Shown here: in pieces, positions 15,361 through 23,070 of the stretch
Position numbering within the stretch: the first letter of the stretch is position 1
Layout of the letters: the number at the start of each line of letters is the position of its first letter
Virus record (IMG/VR): IMGVR_UViG_3300028146_000003
Location: 1-54,010 of that record
Direction: 5' to 3' (one strand)
From: a virus
Length of the DNA: 54,010 nt
Program-made: the position numbers and the translations under genes
Notes under the pieces: model-generated
Database searches by the model: none
Seen by the model: the letters and a program-made list of their open reading frames with translations, nothing else
What the model was told of the DNA's origin: nothing

Positions 15361-15394
15361 AAGTTTACTGTCCTGGGAGGGACTCCGTAAAGTG

Positions 15395-16327
15395 CTACGC
15401 GTTATCCGCGCCTGGGCTGACGTACACGGTCCGCCAGTCCACGATGGAAGCGGCACACCGGAACCACAGCGCCATGAGCTTCGCCTGATTGCTCCAGTTG
15501 CTGTCTTCGCGCATTTCCAGCGCAGACCGCTCCCAGAACGTGAAGCCCTGGCCGTTGTCCTTGTCCTGCTCGGAAGTCTGGATGAAATAGTTGTCCTTGT
15601 CCACGAGATATGGAGTCTCGACTACTTCGGGGAGCGCGCCGGTGGACCGCAGCACGTTGATATTGTTCGTCTGCGCATTCCACTGCAATGGCGATCCGAG
15701 AATGCGCCGGGTCTCCGGGCCGCTTTCCGGCGACAGAATCACGCGACGCGGCAGTTCGTTGATGATGAAGCCACGGCCGTTGCGCGTGTACGAGATCTGA
15801 ATGACGGCATTTTCGAACGCCAGTTCCGACACGTTGGCGGAAACGAGCAAATTGCTTTGCAGGCCGGAAGCTGTGGGGTGGCTCGCGGAGCCGAGCGGCA
15901 CGCCATCGGCGCGAAGGCCGTTCACGGCATCGACGGCGACCTGCAGCGGCGCATGGGCAATGTACTCTTCGGTCTGCCGGGCGCTGAACGCCAGTTCCTT
16001 CATCATGCGGGCGCCGACATCTTCGTACAGGTTGTCGTCTTCGGCTTCCCGCGAGATCGCGACGGCGAGGCCGTACGATGCGTGCGTGACCTGGGTGCGG
16101 TAACCTTCGTTCGGCACGTCGAATTGAACGGGCTCCAGTTCCGGCTGCTGTACGGCGAGGCCCAAGCCGGCGCGTTCGGTCATGAACTCTTCGAACGCTT
16201 TTTCCGAGGGCTTGGTGTCGAAAAACTGCGTGTAGATCGGCATCAGCCGTTCGTAATCGAGTCCGAAAAGGGCGTACAGGCCCGGCCAATATTGCGAAGG
16301 CATCAAACTGCGATCGATGACCTGCAC
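15395..16327 (-). CDS. Major capsid protein
   Basis: A 310-residue protein starting at GTG 16327 with GGAG seven bases upstream. It resembles phage major heads of the Mu gpT-like group: ELEPVQFDVPNEGYR, SYGLAVAISREAEDDNLY, the E-loop region, HPTASGLQSNLLVSA, and the C-terminal KLMALWFRCAASIVDW. It is followed by its own terminator, which fits very high expression. It points away from the portal gene, an uncommon arrangement. Confidence 0.8.
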   Translation of the reverse strand: MQVIDRSLMPSQYWPGLYALFGLDYERLMPIYTQFFDTKPSEKAFEEFMTERAGLGLAVQQPELEPVQFDVPNEGYRTQVTHASYGLAVAISREAEDDNLYEDVGARMMKELAFSARQTEEYIAHAPLQVAVDAVNGLRADGVPLGSASHPTASGLQSNLLVSANVSELAFENAVIQISYTRNGRGFIINELPRRVILSPESGPETRRILGSPLQWNAQTNNINVLRSTGALPEVVETPYLVDKDNYFIQTSEQDKDNGQGFTFWERSALEMREDSNWSNQAKLMALWFRCAASIVDWRTVYVSPGADNA

Positions 16328-16357
16328 GTCAATCTCCGTACGTTGCGGCCTTACGCA

Positions 16358-16401
16358 AAGGCCAGTTGACTTTTAACGTAAAGGCCAGTACATAAGGCCA
16401 G
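16358..16401 (+). promoter_or_regulatory. Promoter and triple AAGGCCAG repeat upstream of HNH/portal genes
   Basis: TTGACT (16366-16371), a 17-base spacer and TACATA (16389-16394) form a good sigma-70 promoter on the plus strand. AAGGCCAG occurs at 16358, 16381 and 16394, so copies flank the -35 and cover the -10. A protein-binding array is likely. The region separates the divergent capsid and portal transcription units. Confidence 0.6.
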
Positions 16402-16427
16402 CCCGAACCCCGTATTTAGAGACTATC

Positions 16428-16937
16428 ATGCGTCACGGAAAAGTCAAAACATGTAGTAAGTGCGGCCAGCCTAGAGAACTAGTCATACATCGAACGATTT
16501 GCCACGACTGCAATTTGAAAAGAAAGCGCGACGTATCGGCCAAAGCACTCTTACTGCCCGAAAACACTGCGTTGAATCGCAAAAGAACTGCGGCGTACAG
16601 GCAGACACCACGCGGACGCGCCGGCCTCCTAATCTGGTTCGCCGCGAAACGCGCGAAAGCGTCACAGCGCGAATTTTCATTGGACGTACAAAACATAGCC
16701 GATCGCATCGCTAAAGGCCGTTGCGAAGTGACAGGGCTCGCGTTCGATATGTCACCCGGACCTGACAAACACCACGCGAACCCGTGGGCGCCTTCGCTAG
16801 ACCGTCGCGATAGTGCAGGAGGGTACACGACTGAGAACGTGCAGGTAGTCTGTGCGGCGTATAACTACGCCAAGTCTGAATGGTCCGCTGACGTGCTTTT
16901 GCGGCTCGCGCGTGCTATCGTTGACACACACCGCTGA
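16428..16937 (+). CDS. HNH homing endonuclease
   Basis: A 169-residue protein. The N-terminal CSKCGQP and CHDCNLKRKRD form a zinc finger. The C-terminal HNH module includes CEVTGLAFDM, NPWAPSLDRRDSAGGYT and NVQVVCAAYNYAKS, a well-known phage type. It lies directly upstream of the portal gene, a common insertion site for such endonucleases. Confidence 0.85.
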   Translation: MRHGKVKTCSKCGQPRELVIHRTICHDCNLKRKRDVSAKALLLPENTALNRKRTAAYRQTPRGRAGLLIWFAAKRAKASQREFSLDVQNIADRIAKGRCEVTGLAFDMSPGPDKHHANPWAPSLDRRDSAGGYTTENVQVVCAAYNYAKSEWSADVLLRLARAIVDTHR

Positions 16938-16956
16938 TTGTCATACAAGGGGCACC

Positions 16957-18894
16957 ATGCGCGATCTTCCCGTCTTAAAGCTCAATCTGAAACAGCCGCA
17001 GGATTTCGGCAACGTCGCCGAGAAACTGAGCCCGGATGAGCGCCGTACACTCGCGGCCGACACTATCGAGCTGATCGGCATCGATGAGCAGTCGATGTCG
17101 GATTGGCTTGGGAAGGCCAGAGGCTATCTCGACAAAATCGAGAATGACCAAGACGACAACCCGAACGATCGCGAGCAAGAGGGCGCCGGGGAAGAGCCGC
17201 CGCCCAAAACCGAAATGACGCTCTCTGCCGTTATTCAGTTTTCAGCCCGCGCTACCGATGCGCTGTTAGGCGAGCCCGACTTGGCACGCGCCAGCGAGCC
17301 CGGCAGCGAAGACCTTGCGGCGTGGGTGTCCAGTCAACTCCGTACAAAAGACCCCAACTGGACCTTGGACACGGACCCGCTGATCATTCACATGTCGGTC
17401 ACGGGCCTGAGTTGGCGCAAGCGCGACTTTGACGATGAAGACCGCGTGTTCCATTCAGCCTTCCGTCCGTGTACGCACGTCATCGTAAACAACAGCATCC
17501 GTTCCATAGAGCGCGCACCGCGCATAACGGATATGTTTGAGCGCTACCCGTATGAGATCGATCGCTTGATTGAGCGCAAAAAGTGGGTTGATTACGAGCC
17601 CCGGTACGATGACGATCGCGACCCGCAAGCGGTGAAGCATTTCTACGACACGGACTTGTGGCTCGATCTCGACGGCGACGGCATAGACGAGCCGTGGAGC
17701 ATCGTTATCGCCCGCGACGATACGCCGGAAGTCGTGCGGATAAAGCCGCGCTGGTCCGCCAAGACCGTTGTTGATACCGATGAAGTTCTGTTTTTCAACC
17801 CGATTCGCCGCTTCTATCCGTATCGATTCTTACCGGACCCGAAGGGCACTTTCCTGCCAATGGGATTCGGCAAGCTGCTGGACCGTACGGAAAGTTCTGC
17901 CGATCGCCTCTTAGGGTCCATCGTAGAAACCGCCAAGAGCGAAAGCGAAAACGGCGGCGTGTTTGCCGGCGGCGGCTTTGGACTGCCCGACAAGATCGAG
18001 CTGAAAAACAACCGCATCGCTACGGTCAACACGGATGGCGCCCCGCTCGCTAACAAGTTTTCCGCGTTTCCCGTCAAATCAGTTTCGCCGGGCTCCGTTG
18101 CAACGCTCGAAAAGCTGATGACGCTTGGCGATCGGCTTGCCGGTACGCTGAACCTCTTAGAGAACGCGCCATCGTCCATGACCGCCACCATGGCGAAGGG
18201 CATCATAGACACCGGCACGCAAGTTCAATCCGCCGTGCATCGCCGGCTTGTGGCGTCCATGACGCAAGAGTTCCGCATGTTCGTTCAGATGGCGGATGCC
18301 TACGATACGCTACCCGAAAGCATTTTGGCATCCAGCAAGGACGGCATCGCGGTTACGGCCGACCCGTCGTTGGCAACCGAGATGCAGCGTACGGCGCTGG
18401 CCGGCATCTACATGGAGTTGATGAAAGACCCCATGACGAAGTGGGATGAGTGCCGCTTGCGTCTGTACCGCACGCTGCGCCTCCCGGACCCGGAAAAGCT
18501 GCTAGGCTCGCCCCCGCAACAACCGCAACTCACGCCCGACGAAAAGATGAAGGGCATGATCGGGATGGGTAAGCTGCAAATCGAGCAGATGAAAGCCAAG
18601 GCCCAGACCGCCATGCAATTGACCCAGGCATTGCTAAACATGGTCGAAGCCAGCGGCGGAATGCTTGACAACCGCGCGGCGTTGCTGAATATGGCGCAGA
18701 TGGAGCAAACCGTACAAGAGCTGATGGCGGGCGCGAACAATGCAGACGGCATCCTTAACGGAATGGCTCAGCAGCCCGGAAACCAGAGCCCTGGTAACGT
18801 ATCTCAAGTTTCGCCAGGCGCCAACGGTGGCGGCGTTCCTCCGGGGGCAGGAAATCCAGCCAGCGGCTCAGGGGCTGGCGGCGGGCTTCAGTGA
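16957..18894 (+). CDS. Portal protein
   Basis: A 645-residue protein. ATG 16957 has AAGGGG upstream, and a TGTCATAC motif lies 10 bases before the start. It is typical of P22-type portals: an acidic N-terminal segment (DNPNDREQEGAGEEP), the clip and stem core, YPYRFLPDPKGTF, a helical barrel region (KGMIGMGKLQIEQMKAKAQ) and a Gly/Pro-rich tail. It forms the dodecameric DNA channel. The last 155 bases also encode the next gene in another frame. Confidence 0.8.
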   Translation: MRDLPVLKLNLKQPQDFGNVAEKLSPDERRTLAADTIELIGIDEQSMSDWLGKARGYLDKIENDQDDNPNDREQEGAGEEPPPKTEMTLSAVIQFSARATDALLGEPDLARASEPGSEDLAAWVSSQLRTKDPNWTLDTDPLIIHMSVTGLSWRKRDFDDEDRVFHSAFRPCTHVIVNNSIRSIERAPRITDMFERYPYEIDRLIERKKWVDYEPRYDDDRDPQAVKHFYDTDLWLDLDGDGIDEPWSIVIARDDTPEVVRIKPRWSAKTVVDTDEVLFFNPIRRFYPYRFLPDPKGTFLPMGFGKLLDRTESSADRLLGSIVETAKSESENGGVFAGGGFGLPDKIELKNNRIATVNTDGAPLANKFSAFPVKSVSPGSVATLEKLMTLGDRLAGTLNLLENAPSSMTATMAKGIIDTGTQVQSAVHRRLVASMTQEFRMFVQMADAYDTLPESILASSKDGIAVTADPSLATEMQRTALAGIYMELMKDPMTKWDECRLRLYRTLRLPDPEKLLGSPPQQPQLTPDEKMKGMIGMGKLQIEQMKAKAQTAMQLTQALLNMVEASGGMLDNRAALLNMAQMEQTVQELMAGANNADGILNGMAQQPGNQSPGNVSQVSPGANGGGVPPGAGNPASGSGAGGGLQ

Positions 18895-18988
18895 GATCGT
18901 ACGGCTTCTGGAGCAGTCACCGGAAAAGATCGTAGAAATTTTCACCAACGCAGCGAAAGAACTGAATGAGCAACGTCGGAGTCCATGA
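18740..18988 (+). CDS. Hypothetical protein overlapping the portal C-terminus, 82 aa
   Basis: ATG 18740 lies inside the portal gene, in a different frame. The product is well ordered (LTEWLSSPETRALVTYL, then EIVRLLEQSPEKIVEIF), resembling small proteins that follow portals in related phages. The portal frame over the same bases encodes low-complexity G/P sequence, so this frame is probably the more constrained of the two. It ends 23 bases into the next gene. Confidence 0.6.
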   Translation: MQTASLTEWLSSPETRALVTYLKFRQAPTVAAFLRGQEIQPAAQGLAAGFSEIVRLLEQSPEKIVEIFTNAAKELNEQRRSP

Positions 18989-19451
18989 TTTCGCCATCCC
19001 GCACGGCGACGTAAAGCCGACGCGAGATATGGTTATCGTACGGCTGCCGGTGCCGCCGAAGATGGTAGGCAGCATACAGATTCCCGACATCTATCGGGAC
19101 ATGGCGCAGCACAACGTCATGGTCGGGCGTGTCGTTGCTATGGGGCCGCTTGCGTTCGTTTACAAAGACGCGGAAGGGGGCTTGGCCCGGCAAGCCGTGA
19201 ACGTCGGCGATTGGGTTATCTTCCGACCGTACGCCGGGACGCAAACGATGGGCGGCAGGGTTTCGGGCGCCGGAAACTGGCGCTATCTGTCCAGCTTCCA
19301 AGACGTGATCGGCTTGGTGCCCGCCGACAAGATGCCCAATCCGTCAACGCTGTTGTGGGATGAAGAGGACGCGCCGAAAAAGCCCCCAGCGCACAGACCG
19401 GAAGACTTCGGCGGCGTGCCTCGTGAAAAGGTGATCCATGCCCGATCTTAA
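18966..19451 (+). CDS. GroES-like co-chaperonin (Cpn10 fold)
   Basis: A 161-residue protein. VKPTRDMVIVRLPVPP, GSIQIPD, VGRVVAMGPLAF, VNVGDWVIFRPYAGTQ follow the GroES barrel pattern, including a likely mobile loop between strands (QIPDIYRDMAQHNVMV). Phage co-chaperonins such as T4 gp31 replace host GroES so that GroEL can fold the capsid. It sits beside portal and probable scaffold genes, which fits. The C-terminal tail is extra. Confidence 0.7.
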   Translation: MSNVGVHDFAIPHGDVKPTRDMVIVRLPVPPKMVGSIQIPDIYRDMAQHNVMVGRVVAMGPLAFVYKDAEGGLARQAVNVGDWVIFRPYAGTQTMGGRVSGAGNWRYLSSFQDVIGLVPADKMPNPSTLLWDEEDAPKKPPAHRPEDFGGVPREKVIHARS

Positions 19452-20091
19452 CGTCATGCTGCTGGAGCACGCCAAGAGCGGGCTTCAAGCCGAACTCGAT
19501 ACCGCCGTGACCAATGGCGACACGGAAGGGGCGCGCAAGATAGCCGACCGAATCAGCGCCTTGAACAGCGCAGCCGCGCCCAAGCCGTCAACGGCATTCG
19601 GCGATGCCGAGATCCGTGCAGAGTTGAACAAGCTCCCGTGGTTCGGTGTGGACCCGAAGAAATCCGGCCGTACGATCGAACTCGGCAAGACGATGGACCC
19701 GAAGAAATTCGGCACGGCTGCCGAGTTCACGGCGGCGCTGGTTAAGGTCGTTGACGAAGAATTCAAACCGGCGGCCAAAGAGGGCGAAGGCGAGAACGAA
19801 GAGGGCGACGGCGGCGAGGAAGGCGAGGGGGAGGGCGAAGGCACCGCACCCAAGCCGAAGAAACCACGCGCCAGCGACGGCCCGGCGGATGGCGATGCCG
19901 GCGGTACGCGCACACGCCGCGCAACGGGACCGTGGGTGAAGATATCCGACGCGCCCGCCGACGTGCAAAAGGAAATTAACCGCACGGCGGACAAGTTCGC
20001 GCCCAAGACGAAAGAGGGCCGTGAGACGTTCGTAGCCAAAGCGCTCGCGGCGCACTACAGCAAGGCGCAGATCGCCAAGGGAAAGAAATAG
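19438..20091 (+). CDS. Putative scaffolding protein
   Basis: A 217-residue highly charged protein. An N-terminal coiled coil (VMLLEHAKSGLQAELDT) and a central ordered part (LPWFGVDPKKSGRTIEL) are followed by a Glu/Gly-rich acidic stretch (about 115-140) and a basic C-terminus (HYSKAQIAKGKK). The acidic middle and basic helical end are typical of internal scaffolds. It overlaps the co-chaperonin gene by 14 bases. The role is inferred from position and composition. Confidence 0.5.
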   Translation: MPDLNVMLLEHAKSGLQAELDTAVTNGDTEGARKIADRISALNSAAAPKPSTAFGDAEIRAELNKLPWFGVDPKKSGRTIELGKTMDPKKFGTAAEFTAALVKVVDEEFKPAAKEGEGENEEGDGGEEGEGEGEGTAPKPKKPRASDGPADGDAGGTRTRRATGPWVKISDAPADVQKEINRTADKFAPKTKEGRETFVAKALAAHYSKAQIAKGKK

Positions 20092-20095
20092 AGCC

Positions 20096-20272
20096 GTGGC
20101 AACTAAAGAGCAGATCGAGGCGGCCGGAAACGCTTACTGGAACCACTATCGCGCTATTGGTGGCCATGCGCCCGAAGCTCGATTTAAGTTAGACCCAGAC
20201 TTCGCGAATGCAATTGAAGCGGCTCTTGACGCTGCGGCTCGCGTTGTCGAATCTCAGGATGACAATACATGA
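20096..20272 (+). CDS. Hypothetical helical protein, 58 aa
   Basis: GTG 20096 follows the scaffold-like gene. The product is helical and alanine-rich (IEAALDAAARVVESQDD). Its TGA overlaps ATG 20269 of the next gene (ATGA), which supports it as real. No family recognised. Confidence 0.55.
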   Translation: MATKEQIEAAGNAYWNHYRAIGGHAPEARFKLDPDFANAIEAALDAAARVVESQDDNT

Positions 20273-20817
20273 TCGATCCGACCAACCCCTTCGACGGCAT
20301 CCCCGACGCGCTCAAGCCGAATCCGCCGGCATCCATACCGCAGCCACAATCGGCCGGTGACGCCATGGCAAGCGCGTCACCGTTCAAGGAAGCGCTGGAC
20401 GTCGATGCGATCATCAAGAACCTGACGCTCGATCGGCCGTTGAAGTTGTTCATCCCGAATAAGGAAAAATTCCCGCAGTACGAGTTCCGGATTATCAACA
20501 GCATTCCGCACGAGATCGCCGACGCCCACAACAAGGGCTTCAAGGAAGTCACCGACGACGATATGTCCAAGCTGTTCCGCGATCTTGTCGCCGGCACGGA
20601 CAAAGAGGGCAAGGCGTTCCGTCCGATCTTGGTTGCGCGTCCGAAGGCCGTCGGTGACCACATCCGCAAGCGCTACCGTCTGCAGCTCGCCAGCCTGTAC
20701 GCCGGTATGGACCCAAGCAACAAAGACCTGTCGGGCAAATACACGACCAACGTAGACGCCAAGGACGGCACCAAAGGACAATTTACCGGCGCCGGGTTCC
20801 GTATCAAAGCAGGGTAA
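20269..20817 (+). CDS. Probable virion structural protein, 182 aa
   Basis: A proline-rich N-terminus is followed by a folded domain (FPQYEFRIINSIPHEIADA, then LARPKAV-like segment PILVARPKAVGD). It lies in the head operon between the scaffold-like protein and the membrane protein, so a head or head-completion role is inferred. No family recognised with confidence. Confidence 0.5.
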   Translation: MIDPTNPFDGIPDALKPNPPASIPQPQSAGDAMASASPFKEALDVDAIIKNLTLDRPLKLFIPNKEKFPQYEFRIINSIPHEIADAHNKGFKEVTDDDMSKLFRDLVAGTDKEGKAFRPILVARPKAVGDHIRKRYRLQLASLYAGMDPSNKDLSGKYTTNVDAKDGTKGQFTGAGFRIKAG

Positions 20818-20820
20818 TAT

Positions 20821-21039
20821 ATGCACTGGTTTGTTTGGCTTAGAAATATCAAGGGCGGCTACGATCCGCAGTTGTGGTTGGATGACTACACTGAAGGTCC
20901 AGCCCCGTGGTTCCGTGCGGACTGCCATAGAGAAATCACAGAACGTGTGGCGCAGAAAATTAAGCTGTCGCCAGACGAACGAAACATAAGTCTTGCCCAC
21001 GCGATCGAAAAATACCCGCAACCGTCGCTCGCACAATAA
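20821..21039 (+). CDS. Hypothetical protein, 72 aa
   Basis: ATG 20821 has AGGG upstream and starts three bases after the previous stop. The N-terminus is aromatic (HWFVWLRNIKGGYDP) and the rest helical. Function unknown. Confidence 0.5.
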   Translation: MHWFVWLRNIKGGYDPQLWLDDYTEGPAPWFRADCHREITERVAQKIKLSPDERNISLAHAIEKYPQPSLAQ

Positions 21040-21078
21040 ACCCCGACTGTTGCACGCACGCCACACCTTTCCGGCGTA

Positions 21079-21101
21079 GAGTGGTCACGTAAATTCCACT
21101 C
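21079..21101 (+). promoter_or_regulatory. Inverted repeat and weak promoter before the outer-membrane protein gene
   Basis: GAGTGG (21079-21084) and CCACTC (21096-21101) form a perfect inverted repeat that encloses TAAATT (21090-21095), a fair -10; the -35 (TTTCCG) is poor. The arrangement suggests repressor control or an mRNA leader hairpin. Confidence 0.4.
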
Positions 21102-21117
21102 ACAAAGGATGGATGAT

Positions 21118-21846
21118 ATGAATCGGTTTGTTGCTTTGCTGGCCGGGGCCGCGCTGTGCAGCCCGGCGATCGCGGCCGATATGAAGCCCTTCCCCGTCAA
21201 AGCGCCGCTGCTCAGCACGGCGTACCCGTCCACCAACGGCATTTACTTCGGTGTGGGAACGCTTGGCGGGGGCGGCACTGTGACGGCCGACGTGCCGGGG
21301 GTGAACAACAACTCGCTGGTGTCCAACCAGATCGGCGTGGCCGGCATCGTAGGCTACGTCTGGAACGTCCCGAACTCGGCTTACTTCGCGGCCGTCGAGG
21401 GATGGTTCGGCTGGCAGAACTTCAACGGCACGCAGCAGGGCTTCGCACTCACCGGCCCGGCGACGTTCACTCAGCGTGCCATGGTGGGGGCGCCGCTCAA
21501 CGACATTGCGGCTCTGTTCCCAACCTGGAACCTCCAGGTGCCTCCGTTCCCGACGCTGCCGGGCGGGCAGACGGCGAGCAATATCAAGCCGTACATCTTC
21601 GGCTCGTTGACCGAGGATGATATCACGATCGACGTGGCCGGCATGGGCAGCAACAAGGACTGGCGGCTCGCGCCCGGCATGGGCATCGGCATGTTGGGAC
21701 AACTCACCAGCGGCTCGGTTGTGGACGTATTCGCCATGACCAAGTTTCCGCAGAAGGGCGTTTGCTTCGGCAACGGCCTCCCGAACGGGCAGGCGTGCGG
21801 TGGAGTGGGTACGACATACCTCGCCGGCCTGAGCCTGAAGTGGTAG
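21118..21846 (+). CDS. Secreted outer-membrane beta-barrel protein (Omp31-like)
   Basis: ATG 21118 is preferred to 21109 because GGA then sits eight bases upstream. A clear Sec signal peptide (FVALLAGAALCSPAIAA) is followed by ADMKPFPVKAP, a mature start seen in many rhizobial Omp31-like porins. The remainder alternates hydrophobic and polar residues with many G/N turns, and ends LAGLSLKW with a terminal aromatic residue as in outer-membrane barrels. A receptor-masking or superinfection-exclusion role is inferred. It is followed closely by a coiled-coil protein gene. Confidence 0.65.
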   Translation: MNRFVALLAGAALCSPAIAADMKPFPVKAPLLSTAYPSTNGIYFGVGTLGGGGTVTADVPGVNNNSLVSNQIGVAGIVGYVWNVPNSAYFAAVEGWFGWQNFNGTQQGFALTGPATFTQRAMVGAPLNDIAALFPTWNLQVPPFPTLPGGQTASNIKPYIFGSLTEDDITIDVAGMGSNKDWRLAPGMGIGMLGQLTSGSVVDVFAMTKFPQKGVCFGNGLPNGQACGGVGTTYLAGLSLKW

Positions 21847-21851
21847 CGCCA

Positions 21852-22211
21852 GTGAGCACCATAACCCGCCTCACAACGCCGCCTCCGGTAAGCTCCTACG
21901 CCCCTGGGGGCATCTCCGAGGTTACGGTTGCCGCAGTGGACAAGATCGGCACCGCAACTTCGGACCAGATACGGCACACGGCCGCTACGATTCGGGCCGA
22001 TGCCGACGACGTTGCCAGCAAGCTCGAACAGCTTGCCGACAAGTTCGATGAGCAGACCCGCATCGCGTCAGAAAAGGTGAGCGAATTCTGTCTGAAGATG
22101 GCGTCGGCCCGCGATATGGTGCGCGGACTGGAAACGCAGATCGCCGCCAAGGTTGACGGGACGGAAGAGCCTTCGCCCGCCTTCCTGCATCGGCCGCTGA
22201 GCACCCCCTAG
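21852..22211 (+). CDS. Coiled-coil hypothetical protein, 119 aa
   Basis: GTG 21852 starts five bases after the barrel gene stop. After a proline-rich start, residues about 30-100 form a long amphipathic helix (DQIRHTAATIRADADDVASK, then LEQLADKFDEQ). It is the last gene before a strong terminator. It might be a virion helix protein or a partner of the barrel; neither is shown. Confidence 0.6.
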   Translation: MSTITRLTTPPPVSSYAPGGISEVTVAAVDKIGTATSDQIRHTAATIRADADDVASKLEQLADKFDEQTRIASEKVSEFCLKMASARDMVRGLETQIAAKVDGTEEPSPAFLHRPLSTP

Positions 22212-22232
22212 GGCCACGCGCGGCCCGCCGAG

Positions 22233-22300
22233 CCCAAGCTGTCCGCTTGGGGTTTTACCCTCCCTGGACTTGGCCCCGGCTTCACAACCGGGGCCTTTTT
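22233..22300 (+). terminator. Tandem rho-independent terminators
   Basis: First hairpin CCCAAGC/GCTTGGG (22233-22239, 22245-22251) followed by GTTTT. Second hairpin GGCCCCGG/CCGGGGCC (22272-22279, 22288-22295) followed by TTTTT. They end the portal-to-barrel transcription unit. Confidence 0.85.
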
Positions 22301-22331
22301 CGTCTATGGTGCTGGAAACATGGAGGCGACG

Positions 22332-22451
22332 ATGGACGCGCTACTGCTGCCCCTCGTGCTGTTCACCTACCTGCTGCGGCATCACGGCGCCGCCTGCTAC
22401 CGTAACGGTGACCGCTTGGTGCCCGTCGATGCGATGGGCGCCAGAAACTGA
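22332..22451 (+). CDS. Small membrane peptide, 39 aa
   Basis: ATG 22332 has a perfect GGAGG six bases upstream. The product has one hydrophobic segment (ALLLPLVLFTYLL) and a basic tail. It lies after the terminators, so it would need read-through or its own promoter. Function unknown. Confidence 0.4.
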   Translation: MDALLLPLVLFTYLLRHHGAACYRNGDRLVPVDAMGARN

Positions 22452-22463
22452 CGCCCTCTGCGT

Positions 22464-22808
22464 TCACTTGATCTTCTCGATAGCCTCAATAACCAAGCTC
22501 GTAACCGTACGCCGGGTTTTCTTCGCCCTGGCAATGATCTTGGCCTTTTCGGCTTTCGTCAGCCGCATGTCCAGCCGTTCCGAGCGTGCGGCGGTCCGGG
22601 CCGGCTTTTTGGCCTTCGGTTTCTTGACTTTGGGCTTTGGTGCCTGCTTGGCGGCCCGGCGCGCTCGCGAGCGGATGGCTTCCGGCGTCATGCTCGGTGA
22701 CTTGGGAGCCGACTTTTTGGGCAGTTCCTCCGCAAGACGCTTCCCGACTTCCTGGTAAATAGGGTCGCCCCCGCCTTTACCATATTCACGATACGTTACG
22801 TCATCCAT
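22464..22808 (-). CDS. Basic protein with C-terminal RHH domain, 114 aa
   Basis: ATG 22808 has AGGA eight bases upstream. Residues about 45-75 are very basic, with lysine/proline repeats (KPKVKKPKAKKPARTAAR). The last 38 residues (RLDMRLTKAEKAKIIARA, VTSLVIEAIEKI) fit a ribbon-helix-helix fold with an N-terminal strand. A TGTCATAC copy lies upstream on the same strand, as for the other RHH gene. It is probably a DNA-binding regulator. Confidence 0.65.
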   Translation of the reverse strand: MDDVTYREYGKGGGDPIYQEVGKRLAEELPKKSAPKSPSMTPEAIRSRARRAAKQAPKPKVKKPKAKKPARTAARSERLDMRLTKAEKAKIIARAKKTRRTVTSLVIEAIEKIK

Positions 22809-22826
22809 GGCTGTGATCCTGTACGG

Positions 22827-22856
22827 TTGACAGTGGCAAGCGTATGACATACATTG
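22827..22856 (+). promoter_or_regulatory. Sigma-70 promoter with divergent TGTCATAC copy
   Basis: TTGACA (22827-22832), 17-base spacer, TACATT (22850-22855) reading plus toward the zinc-ribbon gene. TGTCATAC occurs on the minus strand at 22849-22842 inside the spacer, facing the RHH gene. One bound protein could control both directions. Confidence 0.6.
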
Positions 22857-22890
22857 CCGCACAGGTCAACACAGGTACGGAAACGATGAA

Positions 22891-23070
22891 ATGAAGAAAT
22901 GCGAGAGATGCGGCGCCACGCCAGATGGCGAGTATGGGCTGCTCGATTATTGTGCGGTGTGTTCCCGCGATCTCTGCCCCAAGTGCATGGAGATGGGCTG
23001 CTGCGGTAACGTCCCAGCTTGGAGCGGCGAAGAGCAAGACGTAGCTAACTCTCAATCGCCATCGAAATAG
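22891..23070 (+). CDS. Small double zinc-ribbon protein, 59 aa
   Basis: ATG 22891 follows a strong promoter. The product has CERCGAT, YCAVCSRDLC, CPKC and GCC motifs, nine cysteines in 59 residues, so it is a compact zinc-binding protein. The last 26 bases overlap the terminase gene end on the opposite strand. Function unknown; a transcription or nuclease cofactor is possible. Confidence 0.6.
   Translation: MKKCERCGATPDGEYGLLDYCAVCSRDLCPKCMEMGCCGNVPAWSGEEQDVANSQSPSK

Noticed and set aside
15402-16289. 295-aa minus-strand frame inside the capsid gene
   Set aside because: Arginine-rich alternative frame of the recognised capsid gene.
16479-16490. Another TGTCATAC-like site (AGTCATACATCG)
   Set aside because: It lies within the HNH coding sequence and differs at the first base of the motif.
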